Below are positions 34,292 to 47,800 of a DNA stretch of 64,000 bases, in pieces. The stretch comes from Niveispirillum sp. GTDB taxonomy: Bacteria; Pseudomonadota; Alphaproteobacteria; Azospirillales; Azospirillaceae. The translations under genes were made by a program, and so were the position numbers. Where the stretch lies: the NCBI RefSeq assembly GCF_017996735.1, contig NZ_JAGOGJ010000026.1:1-64000 (forward strand). Reading direction: 5' to 3'. The notes under the pieces are model-generated. The model was given only the letters and a program-made list of their open reading frames with translations. It searched no databases and was not told the DNA's origin. The first letter of the stretch is position 1; each line of letters begins with the position of its first letter.

Positions 34292-37200
34292 ATGGCCAAC
34301 GCCGCCCGCACGCTTGCCACCGTCGCGCTTGACGACAAATACACCCTTCAGCAGGGCCGGGCCTTCATGACCGGCACCCAGGCTCTGGTGCGGCTGCCCA
34401 TGCTGCAACGGCAGCGGGATCAGGCCGCGGGCCTGAAGACGGCGGGCTTTATCTCCGGCTATCGCGGCTCGCCCCTGGGTGCCTATGATCAGGCGCTGTG
34501 GCAGGCCAAGAAGTTTCTGGCCAAGGGCAATATCCATTTTCAGCCGGGCGTGAACGAGGAACTGGGCGCTACCGCCGTCTGGGGCAGCCAGCAGGTCAAC
34601 CTGTGGCAGGGGGCCAAGGTCGATGGCGTTTTCGGCATCTGGTACGGCAAGGGGCCGGGCGTGGACCGGTCCATCGACGCCTTGAAGCACGCCAATTTTG
34701 CAGGCACCAGCCGGCATGGCGGCGTCCTGGCCTTTGCCGGTGACGACCATAGCTGCAAATCCTCCACCCTGCCGCACCAGTCGGACCAGGCCTTCATCCA
34801 TGCCTTCATGCCGACCATCAATCCGGCCGGCGTGCAGGAATTCCTCGACATGGGGCTGGTGGGCTTTGCCCTGTCGCGCTATTCCGGCGCCTGGGTGGGT
34901 TTCACCTGCATCGCCGACACGATCGATACCACGGCCATCGTCGATATCGATCCCGCCCGCATCATCATTCAGGAACCAACCGATTTCGAACTGCCGCCCG
35001 GCGGGCTGAACATCCGGCTGCATGACACGCCGCTGATTCAGGAAGCCCGCATGATCGATTGGAAGCTGGACGCCGCCCGTGCGTTCGCCCGCGCCAATCG
35101 GCTGGACAAGGTGGTGTTCGGTCACGCCGCCCCGCGCCTGGGCCTGGTGACCATCGGCAAGTCGTATCTGGACGTCCGGCAAGCGCTGGACGAGCTGGAG
35201 ATCAGCGAGGAGATGGCCCGCGAATGGGGCCTGGGTATCTATAAGGTGGCTATGGCCTGGCCGCTGGAGCCGCAGGGCATGCGTGCCTTTGCCCAGACCA
35301 CCGAGGAATTGCTGGTGGTGGAGGAAAAGCGCTCCGTCCTGGAAAGCCAGATCAAGGAGCAGTTGTTCCACTGGGACCGCCGCCCGCGCGTGCTGGGCAA
35401 GACCGATCATACGGGCAAGCCGCTGTTCACGGAGAAGGCGGAACTGAACCCGGTGGACATTGCCCGCGTCCTGGCCGGGCGTATCCTGTCCTTCGGCCCC
35501 AATGATTATGTGTCGGAGCGGCTGGCCCGCATGGAACATCGCGTGCGGCAGAACACGCCGTCATCGACCACGGTCCGCACGCCCTTCTTCTGCTCCGGCT
35601 GTCCGCACAACACCTCCACCCGCCTGCCCGATGGCAGCCGGGGTCTGGCCGGTATCGGCTGCCATTACATGGTCACCTGGATGGGCCGCAACACGGAAGT
35701 GTTCAGCCAGATGGGCGGCGAAGGGGTGCAGTGGATCGGACAGTCGCAATTCTCCGGCGAGAACCATGTCTTCGCCAATCTGGGCGACGGCACCTATTTC
35801 CATTCCGGCATTCTGGCCGTCCGTGCCGCCGTGTCGGCCAAGGTGAACATTACCTACAAGATCCTCTACAATGACGCCGTCGCCATGACGGGCGGGCAGC
35901 CGGTGGACGGCACCCTGTCCGTCTATGACATCGCCCAGCAGTTGGACGCGGAGGGCGTGAAGCGCATCGTCGTGGTCAGCGACGGGCCGGAAAAGTACGG
36001 TCTGGGCCGGGGCCTGCCGCATGGCACCAAGATTTTCCACCGGGATGAACTGGATCAGGTGCAGCGCGACCTGCGCCAGGAAACGGGCGTCACCATCATC
36101 ATCTATGAACAGACCTGTGCCGCCGAAAAGCGCCGCCGCCGCAAGCGCAACAAGTATCCCGATCCCGCACGCCGTGTGGTGATCAATGAACTGGTCTGCG
36201 AAGGCTGCGGCGATTGCTCGGCCAAATCCTCCTGCTTGTCGGTGGTGCCGGTGGAGACGGAGTTCGGGCGCAAGCGTCAGATCGACCAGTCGTCCTGCAA
36301 CAAGGATTTCTCCTGCCTGAAAGGTTTCTGCCCCAGCTTCGTGACGGTGGAGGGCGGGAGCCTGAAGAAGCCGAAGCCGGCGGCGGCCAAGGGTGACGCC
36401 AAGGGGAATGAGTGGGGTATCCTGCCGGAACCGGCCATCCCCACCCTGGACAAGCCCTGGAACATCCTGGTCACCGGTATCGGCGGCACGGGCGTCGTCA
36501 CCATCGGCGCCATCCTGGGCATGGCCACCCATCTGGAAGGCCGAGGCTTCACGGCCATGGACATGGCCGGACTGGCGCAAAAGGGCGGGTCGGTGACCAG
36601 CCATCTGCGCATCGCCGAACGGCCGGGCGACATCCATGCCAACCGCATCGTGGCCGGCGGGGCTGATCTGGTGCTGGCCTGCGACATTGTCGTGGCGGCC
36701 AACGCCGACGCCCTGTCCAAGATGGCGGCGGGCCGCACCCGCGCGGTCGTGAACACGGCGGAGACGATGACGGCGGCTTTCATCACCAATGCCGATGCGA
36801 CGGTACCGTCGGGCGGCCTGACCCGCACCATCGCGTCGGGCGTGGGTGGGGCGGATGCCGTGTCGGCCATCGATGCGCAGAAGATTGCCACGGCCCTGTG
36901 CGGTGACAGCATCGCCACCAACATGTTCATGCTGGGTTATGCCTGGCAGAAGGGGCTGGTCCCGACATCGGCCGCCGCCATCGAAAAGGCGATCGAGCTG
37001 AACGGGGCGGCGGTGAAGATGAACACCGACGCCTTCCGCTGGGGCCGTCGTGCCGCAATCGATCTGGCCCGTGTCATCGACACCGCCATCCCCAAGCAGG
37101 AAAAGGCGGGCGCCTTCGGCCATCGCCGTGCGTCGGAGACGCTGGCGGAGATGGTGGAACGCCGCATCGCCTATCTGACCGACTATCAGGATGCCGCCTA

Positions 37201-37801
37201 TGCCGGCCGCTACAAGGCCATTGTGAACCGGGTGCAGGCCGTGGAGGCGGAGCGCACGCCCGGCCGGGACGCCCTGTCCCGCGCGGTGGCCCGGTACCTG
37301 TTCAAGCTGATGTCCTACAAGGACGAGTATGAGGTGGCGCGGCTTTACAGTGATGGCCGGTTCCAGGCGCAGGTGGCCAGCCAGTTCGAAGGCGATTACA
37401 AGCTGAAATTCCATCTGGCCCCGCCGGCAACATCTGCGCGCGACCCGATCACCGGGCACCTGCAAAAGCAGGAATTCGGGCCGGCCATGATGCTGGGTTT
37501 CAAGATGCTGGCGAAGATGAAGGGCCTGCGCGGCGGCAGCCTGGACATTTTCGGGCGCAATCCGGAACGGGTGATGGAGCGGAAGCTGATCACCGACTAT
37601 ATCGCCGTGGTGGAGGAGTTGCTGGCCGCCCTGTCGCCCGCCAACACACATCTGGCCGTCGATATCGCCAGCATCCCGGAGAAGATCCGCGGTTTCGGCC
37701 ATGTGAAGGACGAATATCTGCACAAGGCCAAAGCGGAGGAGGCGGAACTGCTGGCCCGTTGGCGCCGCCCGATATCGCCGGTCAGCGCGGCGGCGGAGTG
37801 A
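34292..37801 (+). CDS. Indolepyruvate ferredoxin oxidoreductase, fused subunits
   Basis: A 1169-residue cytoplasmic enzyme that oxidatively decarboxylates arylpyruvates (indolepyruvate, phenylpyruvate) to aryl-acetyl-CoA with ferredoxin. The N-terminal pyruvate-oxidoreductase-like domain is followed by the TPP domain, whose GDGTYFHSG is near residue 498. An iron-sulfur region follows (CEGCGDCSAKSSC near 636, CNKDFSCLKGFC near 669). The gamma domain starts GIGGTGVVTIG near 729, and a C-terminal DUF-type domain ends the protein. The single-chain fusion is typical of proteobacteria. The ribosome site GGGGAGGG precedes the ATG. Possible links to aromatic amino-acid catabolism fit the pheA and aroC genes elsewhere in the window, but no operon connects them. 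Confidence 0.93.
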   Translation: MANAARTLATVALDDKYTLQQGRAFMTGTQALVRLPMLQRQRDQAAGLKTAGFISGYRGSPLGAYDQALWQAKKFLAKGNIHFQPGVNEELGATAVWGSQQVNLWQGAKVDGVFGIWYGKGPGVDRSIDALKHANFAGTSRHGGVLAFAGDDHSCKSSTLPHQSDQAFIHAFMPTINPAGVQEFLDMGLVGFALSRYSGAWVGFTCIADTIDTTAIVDIDPARIIIQEPTDFELPPGGLNIRLHDTPLIQEARMIDWKLDAARAFARANRLDKVVFGHAAPRLGLVTIGKSYLDVRQALDELEISEEMAREWGLGIYKVAMAWPLEPQGMRAFAQTTEELLVVEEKRSVLESQIKEQLFHWDRRPRVLGKTDHTGKPLFTEKAELNPVDIARVLAGRILSFGPNDYVSERLARMEHRVRQNTPSSTTVRTPFFCSGCPHNTSTRLPDGSRGLAGIGCHYMVTWMGRNTEVFSQMGGEGVQWIGQSQFSGENHVFANLGDGTYFHSGILAVRAAVSAKVNITYKILYNDAVAMTGGQPVDGTLSVYDIAQQLDAEGVKRIVVVSDGPEKYGLGRGLPHGTKIFHRDELDQVQRDLRQETGVTIIIYEQTCAAEKRRRRKRNKYPDPARRVVINELVCEGCGDCSAKSSCLSVVPVETEFGRKRQIDQSSCNKDFSCLKGFCPSFVTVEGGSLKKPKPAAAKGDAKGNEWGILPEPAIPTLDKPWNILVTGIGGTGVVTIGAILGMATHLEGRGFTAMDMAGLAQKGGSVTSHLRIAERPGDIHANRIVAGGADLVLACDIVVAANADALSKMAAGRTRAVVNTAETMTAAFITNADATVPSGGLTRTIASGVGGADAVSAIDAQKIATALCGDSIATNMFMLGYAWQKGLVPTSAAAIEKAIELNGAAVKMNTDAFRWGRRAAIDLARVIDTAIPKQEKAGAFGHRRASETLAEMVERRIAYLTDYQDAAYAGRYKAIVNRVQAVEAERTPGRDALSRAVARYLFKLMSYKDEYEVARLYSDGRFQAQVASQFEGDYKLKFHLAPPATSARDPITGHLQKQEFGPAMMLGFKMLAKMKGLRGGSLDIFGRNPERVMERKLITDYIAVVEELLAALSPANTHLAVDIASIPEKIRGFGHVKDEYLHKAKAEEAELLARWRRPISPVSAAAE

Positions 37802-38877
37802 CCGCGCCAACAACAGATCGCGTCGTTAACCATAAATATGGCCGGCGCGATCTGCTGGCAGGGTTTTAACCATAAATACTGTTTGATGCCCCGGCAGACT
37901 GGGCCGCCGCGCAAGGTGACACCCTTCAGGTTTATTCTTGGGCCGAATCGGCAAAGGCGCTGGGGGGAAACCCTGGCCCTTCGTGAGTACAAGGGGCCAT
38001 CACCAACAAGGCTGCATGACGCCATTTTTAGCGCCCTAAACGCTTCGTCATCACAACCGGAGGCGAGCCGATGGTCCGGAGACTCGCGGATTGCTGCCTG
38101 GTGGACGACGAAACAGCGGAAACCAATGCCGGAAGAGATCCGGCTAGCGGCTGGGTTCCGGGTAATAAGATAACGCGCTCCGCGGTAGCTAGCGGTGGCG
38201 ACGTCGTTCACCCCGATCAGGATGCAACTTTCAGATGCCATGGGGCCTTCCTTGTTCATGGCGGGGTATTCAGGATCGGCGGTGAGTTTTCGCTGCTGGG
38301 CGTGCACTTTAAGCCGTTGGCAGTGACACTGTGCTGCTGCTGTTCATAGGCGGTCACACGCGCAGCGTGCGTCGCCTGCGGGGGTGGAAATGCGTCTGGG
38401 GTCGCGAATCCTTCTCACTTGTCGATCAAAATCATGCATAATTGTCATCCTTATAGGGCATGTGTTCTCAAGACGATAAGTTAAGCTGTTTGGCAGTGTT
38501 GATCGGGGACGGAGGGGCACCGTTTCATGCGCAGCATCAATGGAGACAAGGCGGAAACATCTGCCTTGTCCGCGTATGCCGTGGGTGTGGTCGCTTGGCA
38601 TGCGCAATCATGGTCTTTTCCTGGAAATCAGGTTCCACCTGACAAATTCAGGTGGAAGCCACCATGGCTGACTGCCCGCATTGGGCAGTAGGCGCGGGTT
38701 GGCAATCGGCTTTATGGATTGGGTGGGGATCACTTGGTGATTCACCAATGCCATTTTACGCCCGCGCTACGGGTAATTCTCCCCCTTGTAATCGTTGGAT
38801 ATCAATTTCCGAAGGGCACCAACCATCCCGATCAGGGTGGTGTGACGTAGCGGAATTCAGTCATGGAGTTGGGCAGC
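37802..38877. promoter_or_regulatory. Long non-coding region upstream of the giant RTX gene
   Basis: About 1.07 kb with no credible gene; the open frames here are short and lack family features. It holds a 13-bp direct repeat TTAACCATAAATA (37826-37838 and 37866-37878), and each copy begins with the CtrA half-site TTAACCAT. It also holds a 10-bp-stem hairpin TTCCACCTGA / TCAGGTGGAA (38633-38657) and a small palindrome TTGGTG-ATT-CACCAA (38734-38748). The length suggests elaborate control of the downstream gene or an untranslated leader. Confidence 0.4.
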
Positions 38878-41800
38878 ATGAGCAACCAGACGGGCACCGC
38901 CGGTAACGACCAGATCACCGGCACGGCGGATGAGGACTTCATCGATGGCAATTCCGGCGCCGACTTGCTGCTGGGTGGTGATGGGCCGGACACCCTGAAT
39001 GGCGCGTGGGGCAATGACTCGCTCGATGGTGGGGACGGCAACGACACGATCGTGTTCAGTCCCGGCAGCGACCAGATCATGGGTGGAAACGGCTTCGATA
39101 CCGTGACCGTCGCGGCACCTATCTCTGACTTTACATTTTCCCGCTATGGCTATTCGCCGGCCGTGGGCAACTTTACATTGTCATTTTATGGAACCATCGG
39201 CAGTTCGGGCTTCGGTTCTGCCCAGATCCAGGGTGTAGAGCAGGTCATCTTTACCGATGCTACCGTCACCTTGCGGACCGGTACAGACAGCGGTGAACTG
39301 TTCACCGCAGGCGATAACCCTGTCCTTGTCATCAATGCGGAAGGTGGTGCCGATACGATCATCGGGGGCAATTTCAAGGACCTCATCGGTGCCGGTCTCG
39401 GTTCTGACAGTGTCTTTGCCGGTGGTGGCAATGATGAGATCGTGATCGGTATTCCCGAGAATGATACGGTCGATGGCGGCGACGGCTATGACACCGTAAT
39501 CATCGGTGTTCCCGAAGGTGACGCGGTGATCATCGCCAGCGGCGATCTGGTCAGCCTTTCCGGCGGCGGTAGCGTGACTCTGGCCAATGTCGAGCGGCTG
39601 GACGTTTTCGGTGCCAGCGGTAATGACCTCATCATCGGGAGTGATCGAGAGGAATTCCTTCAGGGCATGTACGGCGACGACACGCTCCGTGGTGGCAGCG
39701 GCAATGACAGTCTCGACGGCTATTATGGCGATGACAGTCTCGACGGTGGTGCTGGCGATGATGTTCTGAACGGCAATTTTGGTAATGACACCCTGGATGG
39801 CGGTGCCGGGAACGACACGGCCAGTTTCTCCAGTTCCAGCAGTTCGGGCGTGACCCTGGTTCGCCTGGGAGAGACCAGCTTTAGTGTCGTGCATGCCAAC
39901 GGTACCGGTACATTGCATAATGTCGAGTTTTTGCAGCTCGCCGATACGAGGATCAATCTTCTGACCTACGGCATGGTGTCGGGCGGCGGTACCACCGGCG
40001 ATGACAACCTGTCGGGCGATGTCGGCAATAACCTGATTCAAGGCGTGGATGGCAATGACACCATCCTGGGTCTGGACGGCAACGACACGCTGGAAGGCGG
40101 GGCCGGCAATGACAGTCTGGATGGTGGCAGCGGCAGCGACAGCGTGCTGGGCGGCAATGGTGATGATACCATCATCGCTTCTGCCGGCAATGACACGCTG
40201 GATGGCGGCAGCGGCTATGATACGGTGAACTATTCAGTTGCTTCGTCGGGAATGTCCATCCAGCGCAATTATTTCCTCGCCGATGAAGGCTGGTTTAGCG
40301 CCTTGACCATCATGGGTCTTGTTGGGAATACCTACGAATACAAGAGCCTTATTGATATTGAGCGAGTGAATTTCACGGACCGGACGCTCAATATGGTGGG
40401 GTGGACCACGGGCGACGACACCGTGATCCTGGCGGATACGGGTGCCCAGCTTCATGCCGTTAATCTGTATGCCGGTAACGATACGCTGACGGGCAGCAGC
40501 GGTAACGACCTGATCGGTGCCGGTCTGGGGGCCGACAGCATCATGGCCGGCGCCGGTGATGACTATATCATGGCGGGTCGGCCAGAGGGTGACGTCATCG
40601 ATGGGGGGGCCGGCTATGACACGCTGGAGGTCGGATACAGCAATTCGACCGGCGCCGTGACCATGATCATCAATTCCGGAAGCATCACCGATAATTCTGG
40701 CGGATCGCTGACCTACAGCAACATCGAATCCGTGCAGGTGATGGGCAGCTATCAATATGCCAATACCCTGTCCGGCGGAGAGACGAGAGATTCTCTGTAC
40801 GGGGGTGTTCAGGCTGACTTCTTGTTCGGTGGCCTGGGCAACGACTCTCTTTGGGGTTCCAGCGGTAATGACACCCTTGACGGGTCGATGGGCAATGACA
40901 CGCTGGACGGTGGCGCTGGCGATGACACGCTGAATGGCGGTGACGGTATCGACACGGTGACCCTTTACAGTGGAACCGTGGAGAACACGACTATCGTCAG
41001 TAATGGCAGTGGCAGCTTCACCGTCACCCTCAGCGGTTCCACCGATACCTTGTACAATATGGAGTATTTGCAGCTCAGCAATACCCTCATCGACCTGACC
41101 ACCTATGGTTCCGGAACCGGCTCCGGTTCGGGGTCGACCTCCGGTACGACCGGTGACGACAGCCTGACGGGCGGGGCCGGTAGTGACCTGCTGCTGGGCG
41201 GTTCCGGCAACGACACGCTTTCAGGCGGCCCTGGGAATGACACGCTCGAAGGTGGCGTGGGCGATGACAGCCTGGATGGTGGCGTGGGTGACGACAGCCT
41301 TGCGGGTGGCAACGGCAATGACACTCTGGTGGCCTCTGCTGGCTATGACACGTTGGATGGCGGCAGCGGCTATGACATCGTCCAGTATATGAGCGCCGCT
41401 TTCACCGGCCTGTCGGTCACGCGTAACAATTATAACGCGTCTGAGGGTGTGTTCTATGCCGTAAATACGGCTGGGACGGTCAATGGTGTTTATGAGTACA
41501 AGCAGTTTTTCGATGTCGAGCAGATAAATTTTACCGACCGGACCCTGTATCTGGTCAACTATACAACCGGTGCCGAGAATATCGACCTGTCGACTGGTGC
41601 CGTCGACCGTTATGCTATCAATCTGGGCGCGGGTAATGACACGTTGACCGGCAGCATCAATGACGACCTGATCGGTGCGGGTCTTGGTGCCGACAGCATC
41701 ATGGCTGGTGGCGGCAATGATTTTATCCTCGCGGGCCGTCCTGAGGACGACATTATCGACGGTGGCGCCGGTTATGATGTGCTGGAAATCGGTTATGAGA

Positions 41801-44800
41801 ACTCTACCGGTTCCATCCTGGTTGTGGTTGGCAGCAGCGGTATCACGGATAATGTCGGCGGTACGCTGAGCTTCAGCAATATCGAAGGTATACAGATCGC
41901 CGGCAGTTTTTCCGGCAGCAATACGATCAGCGGCGGTATCGGCGATGAAACGATCCGGGGCGGATTCCTGGCCGATTACATATTCGGTAATACCGGCAAT
42001 GATTCACTCTTCGGTTCTTCGGGCGATGACACCCTTTCCGGCGCGGCCGGCAATGACACGCTGGACGGCGGTGCTGGCAATGACACGCTGGATGGCGGTG
42101 ACGGTATCGACACGGTTTATTTCTTCAGCGGGAACACGGGTAACGCGACCATCGTCAAGAATGGGGATGGCAGCTTCTCGGTCACGCTGAGCGGCTCCAC
42201 CGACACCCTGTATAATGCGGAATATCTGCAGCTCAATGGCACCACGATCGACCTGACCACCTATGGTTCCGGCACTGGTACCACCGGTGACGATGATCTG
42301 ACGGGCGGCACGGGCAATGATCGGTTGTTCGGTGGCGATGGCAATGACACGTTGTTTGGCGGTTCCGGCAACGACACGCTGTCGGGGGGCAATGGCGATG
42401 ACCGGTTGATCGTCAGCCAGGGCTTTGATCTGGTGTATGGTGGCTCTGGTACGGATGTCCTTGTTATCCCCGGCTCCATGTCTGGGTTCGCCGTCGAGCG
42501 CTATAATTACAATTTGGCCGATGATGGCTCCTTCAGCAATATCAGCATCAGCGGCTCCTATTCTGGAAGCTACGTCTATACCCTGGCCTTTGAGGTCGAA
42601 GGGCTGAGCTTCAGCGACGGCGCCATGGTCTGGCGCACGGGCACCAATACCGGCGACCTGATTATCGCCGACACGGGCACCGGCCTGATCGTCAATGCTG
42701 GTTCCGGCGCGGATACCATTGTGGGCAGCAACCTGCATGACATTATCGGCGCTGGTGCCGATGCCGACAGTATCGCGGCCGGTGATGGCAACGACTCTAT
42801 CATGCTCGGCCGTCCCAATGACGACACGGTCGATGGCGGGGCCGGTATTGATACGGTGGAAATCGGCTATTCCGCGACCACTGGCCTGACGATCACCATC
42901 GGCGACAGCCAGATCAGTGACAATAGCGGTGGCTTGGCCACCCTGAACGATATCGAACGCATCAGTGTTCGGGTCGCCGGTCGCGATACAACCATCACCG
43001 GCAGCAGCCGTGATGAATATCTGGAAAGCGCCACGGGCAACGACATCCTGTTAGGCAATGACGGCAATGACACGCTGAGGGGCGGATCGGGCGACGACAG
43101 CCTGGTGGGGGGCGCCGGTTCGGACTATTTGTATGGTGGCACCGGTAACGACACGCTGGATGGCGGGTCTGGCTATGACACGGTCAGCTTCTATCCCTTC
43201 TCCTCCACCGGCGTCACCATCACCCGTGTTGATGCCAACAGCCTGACCATTACCCATGGCGGCAATACCAGCCTGCTGCGCAATGTTGAAAGCCTCTCGC
43301 TTGCCGATACCTTCATCGACCTGACGACGTATGGAAACGACACGGGTCCCACGGGCGATGACCTGTTAACCGGCACGACGGGGGCCGATTCCATCGTGGG
43401 TGGTGCCGGCAACGACACCATCCTGGGTCTGGACGGCAATGACACGCTGAATGGCGGTATCGGCAACGATAACCTGGATGGTGGTGCCGGCAATGACAAC
43501 CTGTCAGGCGGCAGCGGGGACGATACCATTATTGCGTCCTCCGGGTTCGACACGATCGATGGTGGCAGCGGCTTCGACATTGTAGCGCATGATGTGGCGT
43601 CCACCGGCCTGACTTTCAGCCGCAATCATTGGTATGCCTCTGAGGGGCGCTTCGATGCCGTGACCATCGAGAGCCTGTTCAGCGGCGGCAATTCAGCCGA
43701 AACCCTGTACAATATCGAGCAGGCAATTTTCATCGACCGCACGTTGCATATCACCAATTATACGACGGGTGCCGACAGCCTCACCCTCTCGGACACGGGC
43801 CTGTATGCGGTCAACCTGGGTGGTGGCAACGACACGCTGACGGGCAGCAGCAATGATGACCTGATTGGCGCCGGTCTTGGTGCCGACAGCATTGTGGCGG
43901 GTGCCGGCAACGACTTCATCATGGCCGGGCGACCGGAGGGTGATTATATCGACGGCGGTGCCGGCTACGACACTCTGGAAATCGGTTACAGCAACGTCAC
44001 CGGCGTCACAAATGTCAGCATCAGCGACCTGATCATCAGTGATGGGTATGGCGGCAAGCTGACTTTCTCGAATATCGAGGGCATCCGGGTTACGGCTGAC
44101 TACGCGACGGCCATCAATATTACGGGCAGCCTGCTCGACGAGGAGGTCTGGGGCAGCAACCAAGCCGATCTCATGGTCGGCAATGGCGGCGATGATAACC
44201 TTTTTGGTGCTTCCGGGAACGACAGCCTGTATGGCGGCGATGGCAATGACACGTTGAATGGTGATTACGGCGACGATCTATTGAACGGCGGTTCCGGTAA
44301 TGACATCGCCTACATATACGCTACCGGCGCCACCATCACCAAGAACCAGGATGGCAGCTTCACGGTGGTCGGCAACGGTGCCACCGATACGCTGATCAAT
44401 ATCGAGACGCTGGTGCTCAACGGCCAGAATATCGACCTGACCACCTATGGCTTGACGGGGGAGACCCTGAATGGTGGCACAGGTAATGACTTCCTGACCG
44501 GCGGCACCGGCGCCGACCTGATCATCGGGTTCGCCGGTGATGACAATGTCTATGCCGGCGACGGCAACGACACGGTGCAGGGCGGTGACGGCCTTGACAC
44601 CCTGTTTGGCGGCCTGGGTGCCGACAGTCTGCAAGGGGGCAGCGGCGACGATTACCTGGGTGGTGACGATCCCGGTATTTCCGGCAGCAACGACACGCTG
44701 GACGGTGGTGAAGGCTACGACATCGCCTCCTATAATGTTGAGAACGCGACCGACCCGGTCACCTTCATCGTCGCCCCCAACACGGGCGGAACAACCCAGC

Positions 44801-47800
44801 AGAATGACGGGTTGGGTGGCACCGATACGCTGATCGGCATCGAGGAGGTGCATGTCCTGGGGGGCAGCGGCGGTGACCTGATCATCGGTAACGACAGCCG
44901 AAACTATTTCGAAGGGCGCGGCGGCAATGACAAGCTGACGGGCGGCGGGGGGGACGACACTTTCTCCTTCCTGGTGGATGCACCGGTCGGTGTCGATTAC
45001 ATCAGTGACCTCAGCATCGGCGATAACATCAATTTCTATCAGTCGACCGGCGCGGTCACGTTGAACACCGTCATCCAGGCGGGCGACGATAAAAGTGGCA
45101 TCGCCCTGGGCGAGGTTCGGGTTGCCGCCAGCAGCGGCGGTTACTCGACCCTGTTCGTTAATGCCGGTGGCGGTGCCGGGATCGTGACGATCCAGTTGGC
45201 CGGCTATGTCGAAGCAGGTGACTTGCGGGTCGATCACTGGAACTCGACGGCCAGCATCAGCCTGACCGGCGGTAGCTCTGGGGCCTCGGCTGGGAATGAT
45301 ACGCTGGTCGGCGTGGCCGGCGGCAATTTCATCGTCGGCATGGCCGGTGATGACAGCATCCTTGGTGGCGCGGAGAGCGACAATCTGTTCGGTGACCGGC
45401 ATCTTTTCAACAATAACAACCTGCGCGGTGACGGCAACGACACCATTTTCGGCTATGGCGGCGCTGATTTCATCCGTGGTGGCGGCGGCGCCGATCTCAT
45501 TGACGGTGGTGACAGTGACGACGTGCTTTATGGTTCCTATTCCAGTTCGCCCGTTTCGGCGGCTCTGGACGGTGCCGATACGCTGATCGGTGGAGCCGGT
45601 GACGACGTCCTGCGCGGCAACCATGGCGATGACAGCCTGCTGGGCGGTGCCGGCGATGACAATCTGCGCGGCGATGCCGGCAGCGATACGCTGGATGGTG
45701 GCGATGGGTTTGACTTCGTTTCCTACTATTATGACGGGGTCGACCTGACCGGTGGGGTGAATGTCAATCTGAACGCCTTTACACCGGGTGAGACCTATAC
45801 ATTTGTCGATGCCTTTGGCGGCACCGACACATTGATCGGCATCGAGCGCATCGGTCTGGGTGGGACCCAGTTCGCCGATACAATCACGGGCAGCGCCTTT
45901 GATGATCAGGTGGCCGGCGGTGACGGCAATGACAGCATCGATGGCGGGTCGGGGAATGATTATCTTGTCGGTGATGCCGGTGAAGACACGCTGCGGGGTG
46001 GGGCGGGCAATGACACGCTGATTGGCGCCGAAGACAATGACCTGCTGGATGGAGGCGACGGCTACGACCTGGCGAGTTTTGATTTCACGGCCGGGACGGG
46101 CGCCATCAGCTTCACCGCTTCCGGATTGGTGAGCGGGTCGGGCGTGATCCATGGGGATACGCTGATAGGGATCGAGGCCGTCGAAGTCTGGGGTACCAGC
46201 TTCGATGATACGATCCATGGCTCCGCCGGCAATGACATCATTGATGCTGGTGCAGGCAATGACGTCATCGATGGTGGTGCCGGGCGTGACACGGCCTATA
46301 TCTACGCCACAGGCAATACCTCCATCGTCCGCAACAACAATGGCAGCTTCACGATCACCAATGATGGGTTCACCGACACGCTGTTGAGTGTTGAAACCCT
46401 GGTGCTGAACGGTGAGACGATTGACCTGACCACCTATGGCGGCTCGGGCGCAGGTGACCAGAACCTGACGGGGACCAGCGGCGGCGACCAGTTGAACGGA
46501 GGGGCCGGCAACGACCTTATCCTGGGTCTGGGCGGTAACGACAATATCAGCGGCTTTGCTGGCAATGACACGCTGGATGGCGGCGATGGTGACGATTACC
46601 TGTTCGGCAATGCCGGTGACGACAGTCTGGTGGGCGGTATCGGCAACGACTATTTGCGCGGGGATGATGCCGGCAACAGCGGTGGCAATGACACGCTGGT
46701 CGGCGGCCTTGGATCGGACGTCGCGGCCTATAGTTTTGAAGGCAGCAGCACGGCCGTCAATTTTACTGTTGTGACCAATACCGGCGGTACCGTCACGCAG
46801 AGCGACGGGCTGGGCGGCACCGATACGCTGATCGGCATCGAATATGTGCATGTCCTGGGCAGCGACGTCGCCGACACGTTCGTCGGTAATGATGGCGAGA
46901 ACTACATCGAAGGTCGCGGCGGGGACGACACGCTGACAGGCGGCGGCGGCAATGACAATTTTGCCTATCGCGTCGATGTGGCGGTCGGGGTGGATCGGAT
47001 CACTGATTTCAGTGTTGGCGACGGCATCAATTTCTATCTGCCGTCCGGCACCGTCGCGCTTGGCACCACCATCCAGACCGGTAGCGACAGCAGCGGCATG
47101 GTCCTGGGGGATGTGCGCGTCGGCGCAACCAGTGGCGGGTATACCACGCTTTACGTCTATGCCGGTGGCACGGCCGGTCTGGTGGAGATCCAGATTGCCG
47201 GCAGCCTGGCGGCCAGCGATCTGCAGGTCGGCCATTGGGGCAATTCGGCGGGCATCTACCTGATCGGCGGTACGCCGGGTGCGTCACCCGGCAATGATAC
47301 GCTGGTGGGCACCTCCGGTTCGTTCAGCCCCATCGCGGGTTTGGGCGGTGATGACCAAATTACCGGCACGCAGGATGGCGACAGCCTGTTCGGCGGCAGT
47401 CTTTCCAATAACAACAACAACCTGACGGCCGATGGCAACGACACCATCCTGGGCTTGGGCGGCGACGACATTATTCGTGGCGGTGGCAGCAGCGATTATA
47501 TCGATGGCGGCGACGGCAACGACGCGCTCTATGGCTCCAACAACAGCTCGCCGGTCTCGGCGGCGCTTGACGGTGCGGATACGCTGATTGGTGGTGCCGG
47601 TGACGACGTCCTGCGCGGCAACAATGGCGATGACAGCCTGCTGGGAGGTGCTGGCAACGACAATCTGCGCGGAGATGCCGGCAACGACACCCTGGATGGT
47701 GGCGATGGCATCGACTTCGTTTCCTATTATTATGGCGGGATCACCCAGTCAGGGGCCGTGAGTATCGACATCTCAGATTTCACGCCGGGCGCCAGCTATA

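Noticed and set aside
37838..38307. Open frames on both strands in the spacer before the giant gene
   Set aside because: No ribosome sites, codon bias or recognisable motifs; both overlap and look like chance frames.
44278..47235. 985-residue open frame on the minus strand inside the giant RTX gene
   Set aside because: It is the mirror of the GC-rich RTX repeats; its translation is repetitive Val/Ile/Ala/Thr sequence with no domain features, and the plus frame is clearly coding.
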